The translations under genes and the position numbers were made by a program. A stretch of DNA of 54,929 nt, from positions 1-54,929 of the forward strand of contig LUQU01000005.1 of NCBI GenBank assembly GCA_001628005.1. Direction: 5' to 3'. Source of the DNA: SAR86 cluster bacterium REDSEA-S09_B4 (GTDB lineage: Bacteria; Pseudomonadota; Gammaproteobacteria; Magnimaribacterales; Magnimaribacteraceae). Each line of letters starts with the position of its first letter. Position 1 is the first letter of the stretch. Below the pieces are notes generated by a model, which had not been told where the DNA came from, ran no database searches, and was given only the letters and a program-made list of their open reading frames with translations. Shown here one piece after another: positions 1-8,697 of this stretch.

Positions 1-1361
1 TTCTTAATGTCTTTGAGCGGATTGCTATTCAAAATAACAAGGTCGGCGTATTTTCCTGTTTGTATGGTTCCCATTTTACTTTCTAAATTAAAAAACTCAG
101 CTGGAGTTATAGTAGCAGACCTTAAGGCTTGCAGGGGCGTCAAGCCAGCTTCTACTAGCAATTCGAGCTCTTTATGTAAACTGAAACCGGGTGTTAGGAA
201 GCCAATGGGAGTGTCAGTTCCTGCAATGATCTTAACTCCATGCTTATTAAATAAACTTACAATTTTGAAGCTCCAATCTTGAAACATTTTATTGTTTCCA
301 CTCACCGGTTGTAGCGAGAGGTTTACAGAACTATCCAACCAACTTTTCTGCACTTCACTGGGTAGGAGTTTATAAGTATCTTGCCATTTACTGTCAGCAA
401 AAAATCTTTTTGAGCTAACGGTATTAATGGTCAAGGTAGGAGTTTGGAAAACATTATTTGTAGCTAAGTATTTAATAATTTTATTGCATCGATTCTCGTC
501 AATATTGCCTAGTGCAGCGTATCTTTGCGATTGATGAATCTTTGCTCTCAAAACTGAACCAGGTAGCAAATCTAGATTTTTTAATAGTTCTTGCCTTTGC
601 GCTAAGATTTCTTCAGCATTTTCAGCACAGGCAAGATCCAAATTCCGAATATGTTGCATGCCACCTAAACCTGCATCCACTGCATCGGACAAGTCCATGC
701 TTAGAGGAATGTGACTGGTAACACGAAGATTTTTTTTTGTTGCAATTTCAAGCAACTTAACAAAAGTGCTTGGCGATAACATTTCATAAGTTTTTAAGAA
801 GGAGACCCCCTCTTTAATCAGATCATCAATCAGGGCTTCAAGATCAGTATCTTCATTTACTTCAATGGATAACTCTGGAAATCCTGGTTCCCCTCCCTTG
901 TATACCCTTGGATTACCATCTATTAGTGGTCCTGAAAAAAATACTCTGGGTGTTTTATGAGGATTTTCATTGGCGAAGTCTATTGCTGGTTGTAGTTTGC
1001 TAAGAACTGCTCCTGTATCACGAACACTGGTTATCCCGTTCATTAGAAAGAGCTTATAAGTCGTTTCATAATCAAGTTGAGGAATGAAAGTTAGATGAAC
1101 ATGGGCGTCCCAAAGACCTGGGATCATAAATTTTCCGGTTGCGTCTATGACCTTATCTTCTCTCTCAATAGTTATATTTTTAGAGCCGGATTTTTCTATA
1201 GAGCTAATTTCATCTCCTTGCACAACCACAGTCATGCTTTCTCTAACCAATGTGGCAGCATCTATTAAGGTGGCGTTTTCTATGACGAGTTTGGATGCTG
1301 AAGAAGCCTGAAAACTAACTAGGAAGATAGATAGGGTCAGTAAAAAAGAAAAAGATCCCAT
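1..1361 (-). CDS. Secreted metal-dependent amidohydrolase, imidazolonepropionase-like (3' end outside window)
   Basis: The minus strand is open from ATG at 1361 to the left edge, giving 453 codons and no stop, so the C-terminus is missing. The product starts with a signal peptide (MGSFSFLLTLSIFLVSFQASSA), which places it in the envelope or outside the cell. Amidohydrolase marks are visible: the early metal-binding HVHL motif after PGLWDAH, a late GTDTPIGF motif that supplies the metal-binding Asp, then ALRSATITPAEFF and a GKYADLVIL stretch typical of the return to the composite beta domain. The family hydrolyses C-N bonds in amides, cyclic imides or dipeptides. The substrate cannot be read from sequence; secreted members are often prolidase- or imidazolonepropionase-like. 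No Shine-Dalgarno is seen at the start. The next gene upstream on the same strand ends 16 nt away. Confidence 0.9.
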   Translation of the reverse strand, partial: MGSFSFLLTLSIFLVSFQASSASKLVIENATLIDAATLVRESMTVVVQGDEISSIEKSGSKNITIEREDKVIDATGKFMIPGLWDAHVHLTFIPQLDYETTYKLFLMNGITSVRDTGAVLSKLQPAIDFANENPHKTPRVFFSGPLIDGNPRVYKGGEPGFPELSIEVNEDTDLEALIDDLIKEGVSFLKTYEMLSPSTFVKLLEIATKKNLRVTSHIPLSMDLSDAVDAGLGGMQHIRNLDLACAENAEEILAQRQELLKNLDLLPGSVLRAKIHQSQRYAALGNIDENRCNKIIKYLATNNVFQTPTLTINTVSSKRFFADSKWQDTYKLLPSEVQKSWLDSSVNLSLQPVSGNNKMFQDWSFKIVSLFNKHGVKIIAGTDTPIGFLTPGFSLHKELELLVEAGLTPLQALRSATITPAEFFNLESKMGTIQTGKYADLVILNSNPLKDIK

Positions 1362-1377
1362 TATTGATTAAACAGAT

Positions 1378-2292
1378 TTAACCATCATCTCTTATATTCC
1401 AATAAAGCCAACCTCTAAGGTTATGAATTTCGTATACCTTTTCGTTAATCTCAACCGGTATGTATTCCAGGCTTGATAGAATATTCCTGGTAAATGTTTT
1501 AACTTGTTTTCTATTCATTGCCCCGTCATATGAAGTAATGTTTAGATTATCAATATCCCCTTTTTTATTAATTATAAAAGTGAATTGGACAGAAGTAGTT
1601 CCTGAACCTACATTAAGAACGTCTTCAGAGCTAATATACTTTTGTATAGCTTTAACAGGTTTACAAAAGAGTTTTTTACAAATTAATGACTCACTTTCTC
1701 TGCCTTTAGGCCATAATTTCATTCTACAAGCAGATCCTTCGCATGCTAAACAATGTTTAAAAGCTTTAGGCCGTAACTCAAGAATCTTCTCTAGCCCTTT
1801 CTCAGGAAGTTTTTCTTTAAAATCACTTATACAAAAAGAACCTTGAGAAGAGGAAAGATCTCTATAAAAAAGATCTGGAAAACCTTTTTCATGCCAAGCA
1901 ACTATTAAGTCTTCACTTACACTCTTGATCTTGCACCCTCCTGAAAACTTGGGGTTTGTAAAGCCCTTACCAGCTGAAACACCCTTACAGTTTTGAAAAT
2001 TTCTGTCTATTTTTAAACCTATTTCGCCACCAGGTACATAAACATTGCCTATAGTCTTTACTGCCTGATAACCTTCTTCTGATTTAATAATCTCAACTGC
2101 TTCTTCATGAAATAAAGGAAGAAATACTGCAAACCAATACCCTTCCAAGTTAAGCTTCTGATCTAACTCTTCGTTTGCTGTTATAAGTCCTAGAAATAGT
2201 AAAGTTACAGTAATTAAGGTAACTTTTTTCACTTTTCTTGGGGATTTCCTATTCAGGCATCGACGAAGAATAATTTTTAAAGACTTAACCAT
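1378..2292 (-). CDS. Cys-rich envelope protein with TonB-C-like end, unknown function
   Basis: This 304-residue protein has a basic N-terminus and one hydrophobic segment at about residues 24-40, so it is a signal-anchored or secreted protein. I do not recognise a named family for the whole chain. Residues 50-145 form a lipocalin-like, beta-rich stretch. Cysteines cluster at 102, 120, 154, 181, 184, 189, 205 and 210, including a CLACEGSAC segment, which suggests disulphides or metal binding. Residues 235-300 (FTFIINKKGDIDNLNI, then a helix, then SSLEYIPVEIN) resemble the C-terminal domain of TonB-type energy transducers. An AAGG-like ribosome site lies about 9 nt before the ATG. The amidohydrolase follows 16 nt after the stop on the same strand, so the two may be co-transcribed. 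Confidence 0.75.
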   Translation of the reverse strand: MVKSLKIILRRCLNRKSPRKVKKVTLITVTLLFLGLITANEELDQKLNLEGYWFAVFLPLFHEEAVEIIKSEEGYQAVKTIGNVYVPGGEIGLKIDRNFQNCKGVSAGKGFTNPKFSGGCKIKSVSEDLIVAWHEKGFPDLFYRDLSSSQGSFCISDFKEKLPEKGLEKILELRPKAFKHCLACEGSACRMKLWPKGRESESLICKKLFCKPVKAIQKYISSEDVLNVGSGTTSVQFTFIINKKGDIDNLNITSYDGAMNRKQVKTFTRNILSSLEYIPVEINEKVYEIHNLRGWLYWNIRDDG

Positions 2293-2331
2293 AACCAGCC
2301 TTACTTTAGTTGAATTCTTTTTCTTCTGGTA

Positions 2332-2604
2332 GTGCTTATTAGTAAATATAATTCCTTAATGGCTCTGATAGATAAAAGACTACTTGTTGAAGAATGTTTA
2401 ACAATCATTCTTAAAATTCACAAAATTAGAGCACCAGAAGAGATAAAAGAAGAAAATAGTGACCTTCAACAGAGGTTCAGCATTTATGCTCAATTTATGG
2501 AAAAGGACTTAGACAAGCTCGTAAAACTATCTAAGGAACTTAGAGCTGAGTTGGATTTATTTACTCAGGCATCAACTAAGAGTAAACAGCAGCAGAAGAG
2601 ATAG
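2332..2604 (+). CDS. Small hypothetical helical protein
   Basis: This short reading frame of up to 90 codons is transcribed divergently from the Cys-rich envelope gene. It can start at GTG 2332 or, more conventionally, at ATG 2359 (MALIDKRLL). Neither start has a clear ribosome site. The predicted product is charged and almost wholly alpha-helical, with no signal peptide or membrane segment, and ends in a Lys/Gln-rich tail. I recognise no family. Codon use resembles its neighbours and no gene lies on the other strand here, so it is plausibly real, but nothing else supports it. Confidence 0.5.
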   Translation: MLISKYNSLMALIDKRLLVEECLTIILKIHKIRAPEEIKEENSDLQQRFSIYAQFMEKDLDKLVKLSKELRAELDLFTQASTKSKQQQKR

Positions 2605-2658
2605 GGCAAAAGAGAGTTTCATTGGTTAGGGTTTAGAACTTTCTTATATCTTTTAACT

Positions 2659-3102
2659 CTACTCTTCTTTGATAAGAACTTTTCCGTATTTATTTTCCTT
2701 CTCATCCCCTTTTCTGCTCCAAATAACAGCAGTTGCTACAAACCATAAAAAGATAAAAATTAATGCTAACCATCCTTGGTTCAAATTTATAAAAATAAGA
2801 ACAGGTATTGGAGGAAGTATTTGGATTAAATTCCACCATCCATTTAGACCAGAGTCATGTAATCTTCTGGTACTTACCGCTAAATAAGGCAAAAGTAGAA
2901 ATAAAAAAATAAGGTTAACCAAAATAGAAAGAAAGAAATTGATGCCATCAAGGGCACTGACTAGGAGATTAAAGATAAAGATAAACAGAAAGAAGTACCA
3001 AAACTCTGACCTGGATGATCGTCCAGAAAAATCGTTAAATTTAGAAAAACCTGAAATTACTGCTTTTAAAAATCCCATCGAAGCTAAAGTTTTCTTTTTC
3101 AT
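2659..3102 (-). CDS. DUF805 family inner-membrane protein
   Basis: The 147-residue product matches the DUF805 (YhaH/YhaI) family. It has an N-terminal FSGRSSRSEFWYF motif, the central signature RRLHDSGLNGWW, about four hydrophobic membrane segments, and a C-terminal NKYG motif. Family members are small inner-membrane proteins of unknown biochemical role, and the length is typical. It stands alone: the methyltransferase gene upstream ends about 80 nt away, and the small plus-strand gene converges on it. Confidence 0.9.
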   Translation of the reverse strand: MKKKTLASMGFLKAVISGFSKFNDFSGRSSRSEFWYFFLFIFIFNLLVSALDGINFFLSILVNLIFLFLLLPYLAVSTRRLHDSGLNGWWNLIQILPPIPVLIFINLNQGWLALIFIFLWFVATAVIWSRKGDEKENKYGKVLIKEE

Positions 3103-3184
3103 AGGCAGAGCAGTTGGGATTTTGAAGCAGGGAGGTTTGGTTAGGGTTTTTAGTTATCTTTAAAATAATAGGTTTGTTTTCTAT

Positions 3185-3889
3185 TTATTGATAGTGCCTT
3201 AAGTGATAAACGTATGTTGGCGGGATATTTTTCCATGTGAATCCAAATAGCTCAGAACTTTTACTGTATTGATCTAAAATCTTTTGTGAAATAGGGCAAC
3301 TTGGTAAATAGGTAACAAGGGAGAAACAACCTTGTGGATGCAAGAGTTTAAAAACTGTATCCAAAATAACCAACTGCTGCTCTGGTGGTATGAGGCTTAA
3401 AGGCAGACTGCAAACAACGTGTGCCACCTCTCGGATCTGTAAAGTTAGAAGCGATTCTAGTAACTCAGTGGCATCCTCTTCAATTACATTGGCTTTTTGG
3501 TATTTTTGGGTGAGATAGCCTGCAAATTCTTTATTCTTTTCAACCAGTACCAGCTTCTCTTCTGGGACTTGACGTTTGAGGATGCATTCAGTGATAGCCC
3601 CCATGCCTGATCCAAGCTCCAAAACATAACCTTTTCCCATCCCTTCCAGGTGATGTGTCATCAGATTGCCTGTTTCAGTGCTGCAAGGAAAAAGGGCTGA
3701 AATTTCAGATGGATTTCTCAACAAATTCCTGTACCACAAACTTTGAACCATAAATTTATTTCTCCATTGCTCCTTTCTATGACTTATCTGCTTCTGTCTA
3801 CCATGATAGCCACTCCAAGTACCTTCAGAACCAGCAAGACCTTCATCTTGAAGTTCGTCTACTGAAGCTAATACTTTTTTATCTTTCAT
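3185..3889 (-). CDS. SAM-dependent methyltransferase, PmtA/phospholipid N-methyltransferase-like
   Basis: This class I methyltransferase has 234 residues. Motif I (VLELGSGMGAIT, about residues 93-104) binds SAM. An acidic residue after strand 2 (LVLVEKN) should contact the SAM ribose, and VVCSLPLSLIP occupies the catalytic motif IV region. The stretch RNPSEISALFPCSTETGNLM before motif I is the usual lead-in of PmtA-type phosphatidylethanolamine N-methyltransferases, relatives of the rRNA adenine dimethylases. If the call holds, it methylates PE toward phosphatidylcholine at the inner membrane. The N-terminal 50 residues are an unassigned charged extension. The serine hydrolase gene lies 97 nt upstream, so co-transcription is possible but not certain. 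Confidence 0.75.
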   Translation of the reverse strand: MKDKKVLASVDELQDEGLAGSEGTWSGYHGRQKQISHRKEQWRNKFMVQSLWYRNLLRNPSEISALFPCSTETGNLMTHHLEGMGKGYVLELGSGMGAITECILKRQVPEEKLVLVEKNKEFAGYLTQKYQKANVIEEDATELLESLLTLQIREVAHVVCSLPLSLIPPEQQLVILDTVFKLLHPQGCFSLVTYLPSCPISQKILDQYSKSSELFGFTWKNIPPTYVYHLRHYQ

Positions 3890-3907
3890 TATTCAAATCA
3901 AAGTACT

Positions 3908-3932
3908 TATAGCTTGTTGTTTAACAAGTATA
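3908..3932. repeat. Imperfect inverted repeat between two minus-strand genes
   Basis: The arms TATA-CTTGTT and AACAAG-TATA flank a 4-nt loop, with a one-base bulge at 3912. The repeat lies 55 nt past the serine hydrolase stop and 19 nt before the methyltransferase start. There is no U-run, so it is a poor intrinsic terminator. It could be a processing hairpin or an operator for the methyltransferase gene. Its significance is uncertain. Confidence 0.35.
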
Positions 3933-3986
3933 GGATAACTAATATTAGAACTGTTGCTACTAACCATTCCATTAATCAAAACTCAT

Positions 3987-5216
3987 TTACTCAGGCTTCA
4001 ACGAAGAATAAACCAAAGACCTAAGCTCTCTTCTCACTTGGTAAGTTGAAGACGGTAATAACTGAGTTAAGAATATGACTACCATTTCTTCTTTCGGATT
4101 TACCCAAAAAACCGTTGAGGCTGCTCCGCCCCAGCCATACTCTCCTACATCTGTTAGAGATTGAGTTTTAACTGGATCCAGTATCACGGAAAAACCTAAA
4201 CCAAACCCTACTCCCTGATAAGTGGTTTCGCTGAAAGCCGATTGGCTCATTTCAGTTAAATCCTTATTTTCTGGCAGATGGTTTGAAGCCATCATGGCAA
4301 GCGTCTTGCGACCGATTATTCTAGTGCCATCAAGTTCGCCCTGATTCAACAACATAGAACAAAAACGATAGTAATCTGACATCGTCGATAACAGTCCACC
4401 TCCCCCTGAAAGCATCTTCCTTTTTTTAACTCTGGCTGTCTTAGCTCCACCTGGATCAACCAAAACAGGTCCCTTCTTGGGATGTTGTTCGTAAAGTGAA
4501 GCCAGTCGGTCTACTTTTTCTTTCGCGCAAGAAAAGCCTGTGTCCTCCATGCCCAAAGGATCAAAAATATGTTTTTGAAAATACTTGTCCAGCTTCATGC
4601 CCGAAAAGTGCTCAACCAAGTAGCCGCAAACATCAGTTGAAACTGAGTAATTCCACTGATCTCCAGGTGAAAACTCCAAAGGCAACTGAGCCAGCGTATC
4701 AATCATGGCTTGCAAATCACCTGTCGCTTGCAGTTTTGTTTTTCGATACGCCGCATCGACGTTGGTTCTTAACATGAAATCGTAAGTCAGACCCGACATG
4801 TGAGACAGCAGATCTCTAATGGTCATATGACGTTTTGGTCTTGAAGTTAAGAAGTTAGGATAAAGACCCGACTCATAGACCCTTAGGTTTCTCCAAGAAG
4901 GAATGTGCCAATGGATGGGATCATCTAACCGAAAGAGGCTTTTTTCGTAAAGTTGCATTAACGCAATACTGGTTATGGGTTTGGACATTGAATAGATGCT
5001 AAAAATGGCATCTTCCTGCATGGCTTTTTTGTTTTCTCGGTCCATAAAACCCAGCGCATCTAGGTAAGCTATTTCACCTTTTCTGGCTACTAGAGTTAAA
5101 GTGCCTACATATTTTCCGGGCTCTACATACTGTTCTTTAAGGTAATCTCTTATGTTCCCCATTACTTTGCCATCCAATCCTACAGACGCTGGGGAAACAA
5201 CTTTTAATGAACTCAT
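3987..5216 (-). CDS. Serine hydrolase of the class C beta-lactamase fold (EstB/carboxylesterase-like)
   Basis: The 409-residue product belongs to the beta-lactamase/transpeptidase-like family (PF00144). The nucleophile motif is SMSK at residues 76-79, the Tyr motif is at Y190 in WNYSVSTD, and the third motif is replaced by the YGWGGAAST loop seen in esterase-type members, not KTG. No signal peptide is seen, so the protein is probably cytoplasmic. Many such proteins hydrolyse esters or small amides and are not true beta-lactamases. It is divergent from the D-aminoacylase gene across a 128-bp gap that must hold both promoters. Confidence 0.9.
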   Translation of the reverse strand: MSSLKVVSPASVGLDGKVMGNIRDYLKEQYVEPGKYVGTLTLVARKGEIAYLDALGFMDRENKKAMQEDAIFSIYSMSKPITSIALMQLYEKSLFRLDDPIHWHIPSWRNLRVYESGLYPNFLTSRPKRHMTIRDLLSHMSGLTYDFMLRTNVDAAYRKTKLQATGDLQAMIDTLAQLPLEFSPGDQWNYSVSTDVCGYLVEHFSGMKLDKYFQKHIFDPLGMEDTGFSCAKEKVDRLASLYEQHPKKGPVLVDPGGAKTARVKKRKMLSGGGGLLSTMSDYYRFCSMLLNQGELDGTRIIGRKTLAMMASNHLPENKDLTEMSQSAFSETTYQGVGFGLGFSVILDPVKTQSLTDVGEYGWGGAASTVFWVNPKEEMVVIFLTQLLPSSTYQVRRELRSLVYSSLKPE

Positions 5217-5344
5217 GATTTATTCTTCCTTGTAATGTTTCTGCCATGAAACTGGAATGAAATCTGCTTGTCAAGAAAGATGGTTTTAGGATTGTCCAAA
5301 AACAGCTATTATTCGTTCTGTTCTTAATGGAAGAAGGGAAAAAC

Positions 5345-7048
5345 ATGCATGATCTAGTAATAAGAAATGGAAAAATAGTAGACGGTAGTGGCGAAAAAGC
5401 CTTTATTGGTGATATTGCAATCGATAAAGATCGTATATCTAAAGTAGGCCTTGTTGAAGAACAAGGAAAAGAAGAAATCGATGCAGGTGGACACCTAGTT
5501 ACACCTGGTTGGGTTGATATACACACGCACTACGATGGCCAAGTTTGCTGGGATTCCTATCTAAGCCCTTCTTGTTGGCACGGCGTTACCACTGTCGTTA
5601 TGGGCAACTGCGGAGTAGGATTTGCACCAGTTAAACCTGGTTCGGAAGAATTCTTAATTCAATTAATGGAAGGGGTTGAAGACATTCCTGGTACCGCACT
5701 TCATGAAGGCATAGATTGGGGCTGGGAAACTTTTCCTGAGTACCTGGATACCATCGAAAAGAAAGAGTTGGTAATGGATGTTGGCGCTATGGTTGGTCAT
5801 GGTCCCATCAGGTCCTATGTGATGGGGTATGACCGATGCCAAGGAAAAGAAGATGCTTCAGATGAGGAAATAGAAAAGATGGCTGAAATTACTGAAGAGG
5901 CCATTAAAGCTGGTGCTTTGGGTTTCAGTACCTCTAGAACTTATCTTCACACAGATAAATCTGGAGAATATGTTCCTGGTACAGAGGCTAGTGCTAATGA
6001 AATGAGAAAGATAGCTAACACTATTGCTGACCTGGGTGAAGGAACTCTAGAAATAGTCTCCGATTGGATGGATAAAGACATTGAATTAGATTGGGTCAAA
6101 GAGTTTGTAGAGGAATCTGACAGGACTCTAACCTATGCTCAAACTAGCGGAGATCCCTTTAGTGTATGGAGATATTGCGAAGAAAACTTCTCTAAAGGCG
6201 TAAAAATTAGACCGCAGTACTCTGGAAGGCCTACTGGCATGCTATTTAGCCTAGAATCTACTGTACACCCTTTCATAACTCACCCAAGTTATTCAGAAAT
6301 TGCTAATAAATCCTTAGACGAAAAGCTAAAAGTCATGAAAACTCCTGAGTTCAAAGAAAAACTCTTAAGCGAAGAACCCATGGTAGATCGCAATCATTTA
6401 GTCTACAGACTAATTACTACTTTCGAACAACAATTCCCTATGGATCATGTTCCTAATTATGAACCATCTAAGGAGTTAAGTATTGCTGGTATAGCTGAGT
6501 CTGAAGGGAAAAAGGCAATAGAAGTTGTTTATGATGAAATGCTAAAGAATGACGGGAAGACATTCATTTGGGTACCTTTCGGTCCTTACCCAGAGCACAG
6601 TTTAGATTTTTATAAAATGCTTATAGAGTTTAAAAGTTCTGTGGCAGGACTCAGTGATGGAGGAGCGCATTGTGGTTTGATCTGTGATGCCAGTATGCCA
6701 ACTTGGAATGTATCTCATTGGAGTAAAGACAGGACCCGTGGAGATAAGATTCCTGTTGAATTTATAATAAACAAGCAAACTAAAGAGACAGCAGAAACTT
6801 TTGGTCTTATGGACAGAGGCCAACTAAAGGAAGGACTCTTAGCTGATATTAATATAATTGATCACGATAAGCTGTGTGTCTTTAAACCTGAAATGGTCCA
6901 TGATCTACCTACAGGAAGTAGAAGGATTATTCAAAAAGCTTCAGGCTATAAAGCAACAATAAAAAGCGGCGTGGTTACTTTCAAAGACGATAAAGCAACA
7001 GGAGCCCTTCCCGGTTCTTTGATAAGAGGAGAACAGAGAGTCGCTTAA
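5345..7048 (+). CDS. N-acyl-D-amino-acid deacylase family amidohydrolase
   Basis: This is an amidohydrolase superfamily protein of 567 residues. I chose ATG 5345 (MHDLVIRNGK) over the in-frame ATG at 5327 because GAAGGG lies six nt before it and the family begins at this point. Visible motifs are GWVDIHTHYDGQ (metal-binding HTH), NCGVGFAP, the GFSTSRTY segment, the late SDGGAHCG with a metal-binding Asp, and LKEGLLADINIID at the end. Family members hydrolyse N-acyl-D-amino acids or related N-acyl compounds in the cytoplasm; the exact substrate is unknown. The RraA-like gene starts directly after its stop codon, so the two are almost certainly translated together. Confidence 0.9.
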   Translation: MHDLVIRNGKIVDGSGEKAFIGDIAIDKDRISKVGLVEEQGKEEIDAGGHLVTPGWVDIHTHYDGQVCWDSYLSPSCWHGVTTVVMGNCGVGFAPVKPGSEEFLIQLMEGVEDIPGTALHEGIDWGWETFPEYLDTIEKKELVMDVGAMVGHGPIRSYVMGYDRCQGKEDASDEEIEKMAEITEEAIKAGALGFSTSRTYLHTDKSGEYVPGTEASANEMRKIANTIADLGEGTLEIVSDWMDKDIELDWVKEFVEESDRTLTYAQTSGDPFSVWRYCEENFSKGVKIRPQYSGRPTGMLFSLESTVHPFITHPSYSEIANKSLDEKLKVMKTPEFKEKLLSEEPMVDRNHLVYRLITTFEQQFPMDHVPNYEPSKELSIAGIAESEGKKAIEVVYDEMLKNDGKTFIWVPFGPYPEHSLDFYKMLIEFKSSVAGLSDGGAHCGLICDASMPTWNVSHWSKDRTRGDKIPVEFIINKQTKETAETFGLMDRGQLKEGLLADINIIDHDKLCVFKPEMVHDLPTGSRRIIQKASGYKATIKSGVVTFKDDKATGALPGSLIRGEQRVA

Positions 7049-7531
7049 GTGGAATTATCTACGCCCGATCTTTCAGACGCTTTTCCTGAAACTAAAGCAC
7101 TTGAACCCATAATGACAAATTATGGGGGCAAATCTTCTTTTAGTGGTCCCATTGAAACTCTTCAATGCCCTGATGATAACTCTATAGTTAAAGAGCAGTT
7201 AAATTCTGAAGGAAATGGGAAAATCTTGATTGTAGATGCTGGCGGTATCAACACAGTAGCACTACTCGGAGATTTAATAGCAGAAGCAGGTGTAAAAAAT
7301 AATTGGTCTGGAATTGTTATTAATGGCTACATCAGGGATGTCGACATTATCGGAACTTTAGATTTAGGAGTCCAAGCTCTTGGTACCTACCCAATAAAAA
7401 GTGAAAAAAGAGGACTCGGTGATTTGGGTGTTGAAGTAACTTTTGGAGGATTAACTTTTAAACCTGGACAGTATGTCTACGCAGACAATAACGGTCTGCT
7501 GTTAAGTGAAAAAAAGTTAAATAGCTCGTAA
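7049..7531 (+). CDS. RraA family protein / HMG aldolase-like
   Basis: The 160-residue product starts with GTG immediately after the previous stop (TAA-GTG), so it depends on translational coupling. The opening STPDLSDAFP, the DAGGINTVALLGDL stretch and the GYIRDVD motif (Arg-Asp pair of the active site) identify the RraA / 4-hydroxy-4-methyl-2-oxoglutarate aldolase family. Family members either cleave HMG or oxaloacetate with a divalent metal, or bind RNase E as an inhibitor. These two roles cannot be separated from sequence, though linkage to an amidohydrolase gene favours a metabolic role. Its 3' end overlaps the convergent FtsX permease gene by 15 nt. Confidence 0.88.
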   Translation: MELSTPDLSDAFPETKALEPIMTNYGGKSSFSGPIETLQCPDDNSIVKEQLNSEGNGKILIVDAGGINTVALLGDLIAEAGVKNNWSGIVINGYIRDVDIIGTLDLGVQALGTYPIKSEKRGLGDLGVEVTFGGLTFKPGQYVYADNNGLLLSEKKLNSS

Positions 7532-8695
7532 GGCTTCAGTTATATCTTGAGTAGCCGCTCTTCTAGCAGGAAGGACGCCCCCAAGGAAACCAACAATCAA
7601 AGCAAGGATTAAGCCTTGGCTGACAATCGACCCAGTAACAGCAAAATCAAAAGCTGTTTGCGTAAAAGAACCGGAAGCCAGAGTTGAAACTGTATATCCA
7701 TTGAAAATCAAATAAGAAATACCTGCTCCTAAAAGCCCACCTAATAAGGCTAAAATCATAGATTCAATCATCAAAGCCAATAAAACTGATCCACCTTGGA
7801 AACCAACAGCTCTTAAAGTTCCAATCTCTACCAATCTTGTAGAAACAGCGCTATACATAGTGTTCAGAGCAGCAAAGACTGCCCCTATAGCCATAATGAT
7901 CGCTACCACATAACCGAAAATTTCAATTACTCCAGAAGCACCTGACGATTGTTGCGAGTAAAAATCTGCCTCGCCCTGTACTCTAAGTTCTAACCTAGGA
8001 TCTAGTTCTAAGGCAACTCCAAATTCTGTTATAACTGAACTGCTTTCCATTTGTGCTATGGCTATGGAAGCTGAGTTTTCTCTTCTAAAAAACCCTTGAG
8101 CGCCGGCAAGATCAGCCCAAATCTCAGATTCATGAACGTCCCCACCAGTAGCAAATATTCCTACCACGGTAACTAAGGTATCTCTTACCTTTATCTGGTC
8201 ACCAATATCTAAACTTTCGTATTGGTCATTAGCTCCCTTTCCAACAATTATTTCAGCCCTACCAGGGGTAAAATTTTGTCCTTCTATAATCTTTAGTTCA
8301 GGTCTTATTTTAAAGCTCATCTGTTGAACTGCTCTTAAAGGAAGATTTGAGGTATCTTCAGCTCCCTTTTTCTTTAAATCTATGATGGTATATAACTCAG
8401 AAGAAATCATTGGGCCCTCATCAGATTGTCTAATTCCTGGCATATTTTCTATGATGGACACATTGGGAACATAGATACCACTGCTGAGTTCTGAATTTGC
8501 TCCGTCTCTAAAAATTAAGACGCGATCCTCTTCTCCTGTGTTTGCAATAGTTTTGCTCAGCCCTTCTGCCATTGCTAACAAGGAAACCATAACAGCAACT
8601 GAACCGGCGATTCCTATAATTATTACAATTGAAGAACCTGATCTAGCCAATATAGTTCTAAGATTCATTCCTAAAATAGCCAATATCTGTTTCAT
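7517..8695 (-). CDS. FtsX/MacB-type ABC transporter permease (third permease of operon)
   Basis: This 392-residue permease is the last gene of the nine-gene operon. I start it at ATG 8695 (MKQILAILGMNLR), with AAAGGA upstream and only two nt after the preceding stop. An upstream in-frame start would overlap the neighbouring permease by about 100 nt. The layout is MacB-like: one N-terminal membrane helix (about 20-45), a large periplasmic domain, then three helices with VSTRLVEIGTLRAVGFQGGS and the PARRAATQDITEALRAI ending. It is clearly more diverged from the two upstream permeases than they are from each other. It probably transmits ATPase movement to a periplasmic adaptor and does not form a classical import channel. 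Confidence 0.92.
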   Translation of the reverse strand: MKQILAILGMNLRTILARSGSSIVIIIGIAGSVAVMVSLLAMAEGLSKTIANTGEEDRVLIFRDGANSELSSGIYVPNVSIIENMPGIRQSDEGPMISSELYTIIDLKKKGAEDTSNLPLRAVQQMSFKIRPELKIIEGQNFTPGRAEIIVGKGANDQYESLDIGDQIKVRDTLVTVVGIFATGGDVHESEIWADLAGAQGFFRRENSASIAIAQMESSSVITEFGVALELDPRLELRVQGEADFYSQQSSGASGVIEIFGYVVAIIMAIGAVFAALNTMYSAVSTRLVEIGTLRAVGFQGGSVLLALMIESMILALLGGLLGAGISYLIFNGYTVSTLASGSFTQTAFDFAVTGSIVSQGLILALIVGFLGGVLPARRAATQDITEALRAI

Positions 8696-8697
8696 AA

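Noticed and set aside
1460-1846. Plus-strand reading frame of about 128 codons opposite the Cys-rich envelope gene
   Set aside because: It lies wholly antisense to a gene with a signal segment and a ribosome site, and its translation has no recognisable features. The same holds for the other long antisense frames, for example within lysS, ileS and the permeases.
3987-5216. True beta-lactamase resistance gene
   Set aside because: It has the SxxK and Tyr motifs but no KTG and no signal peptide; the GWGG loop is typical of esterase-type relatives.
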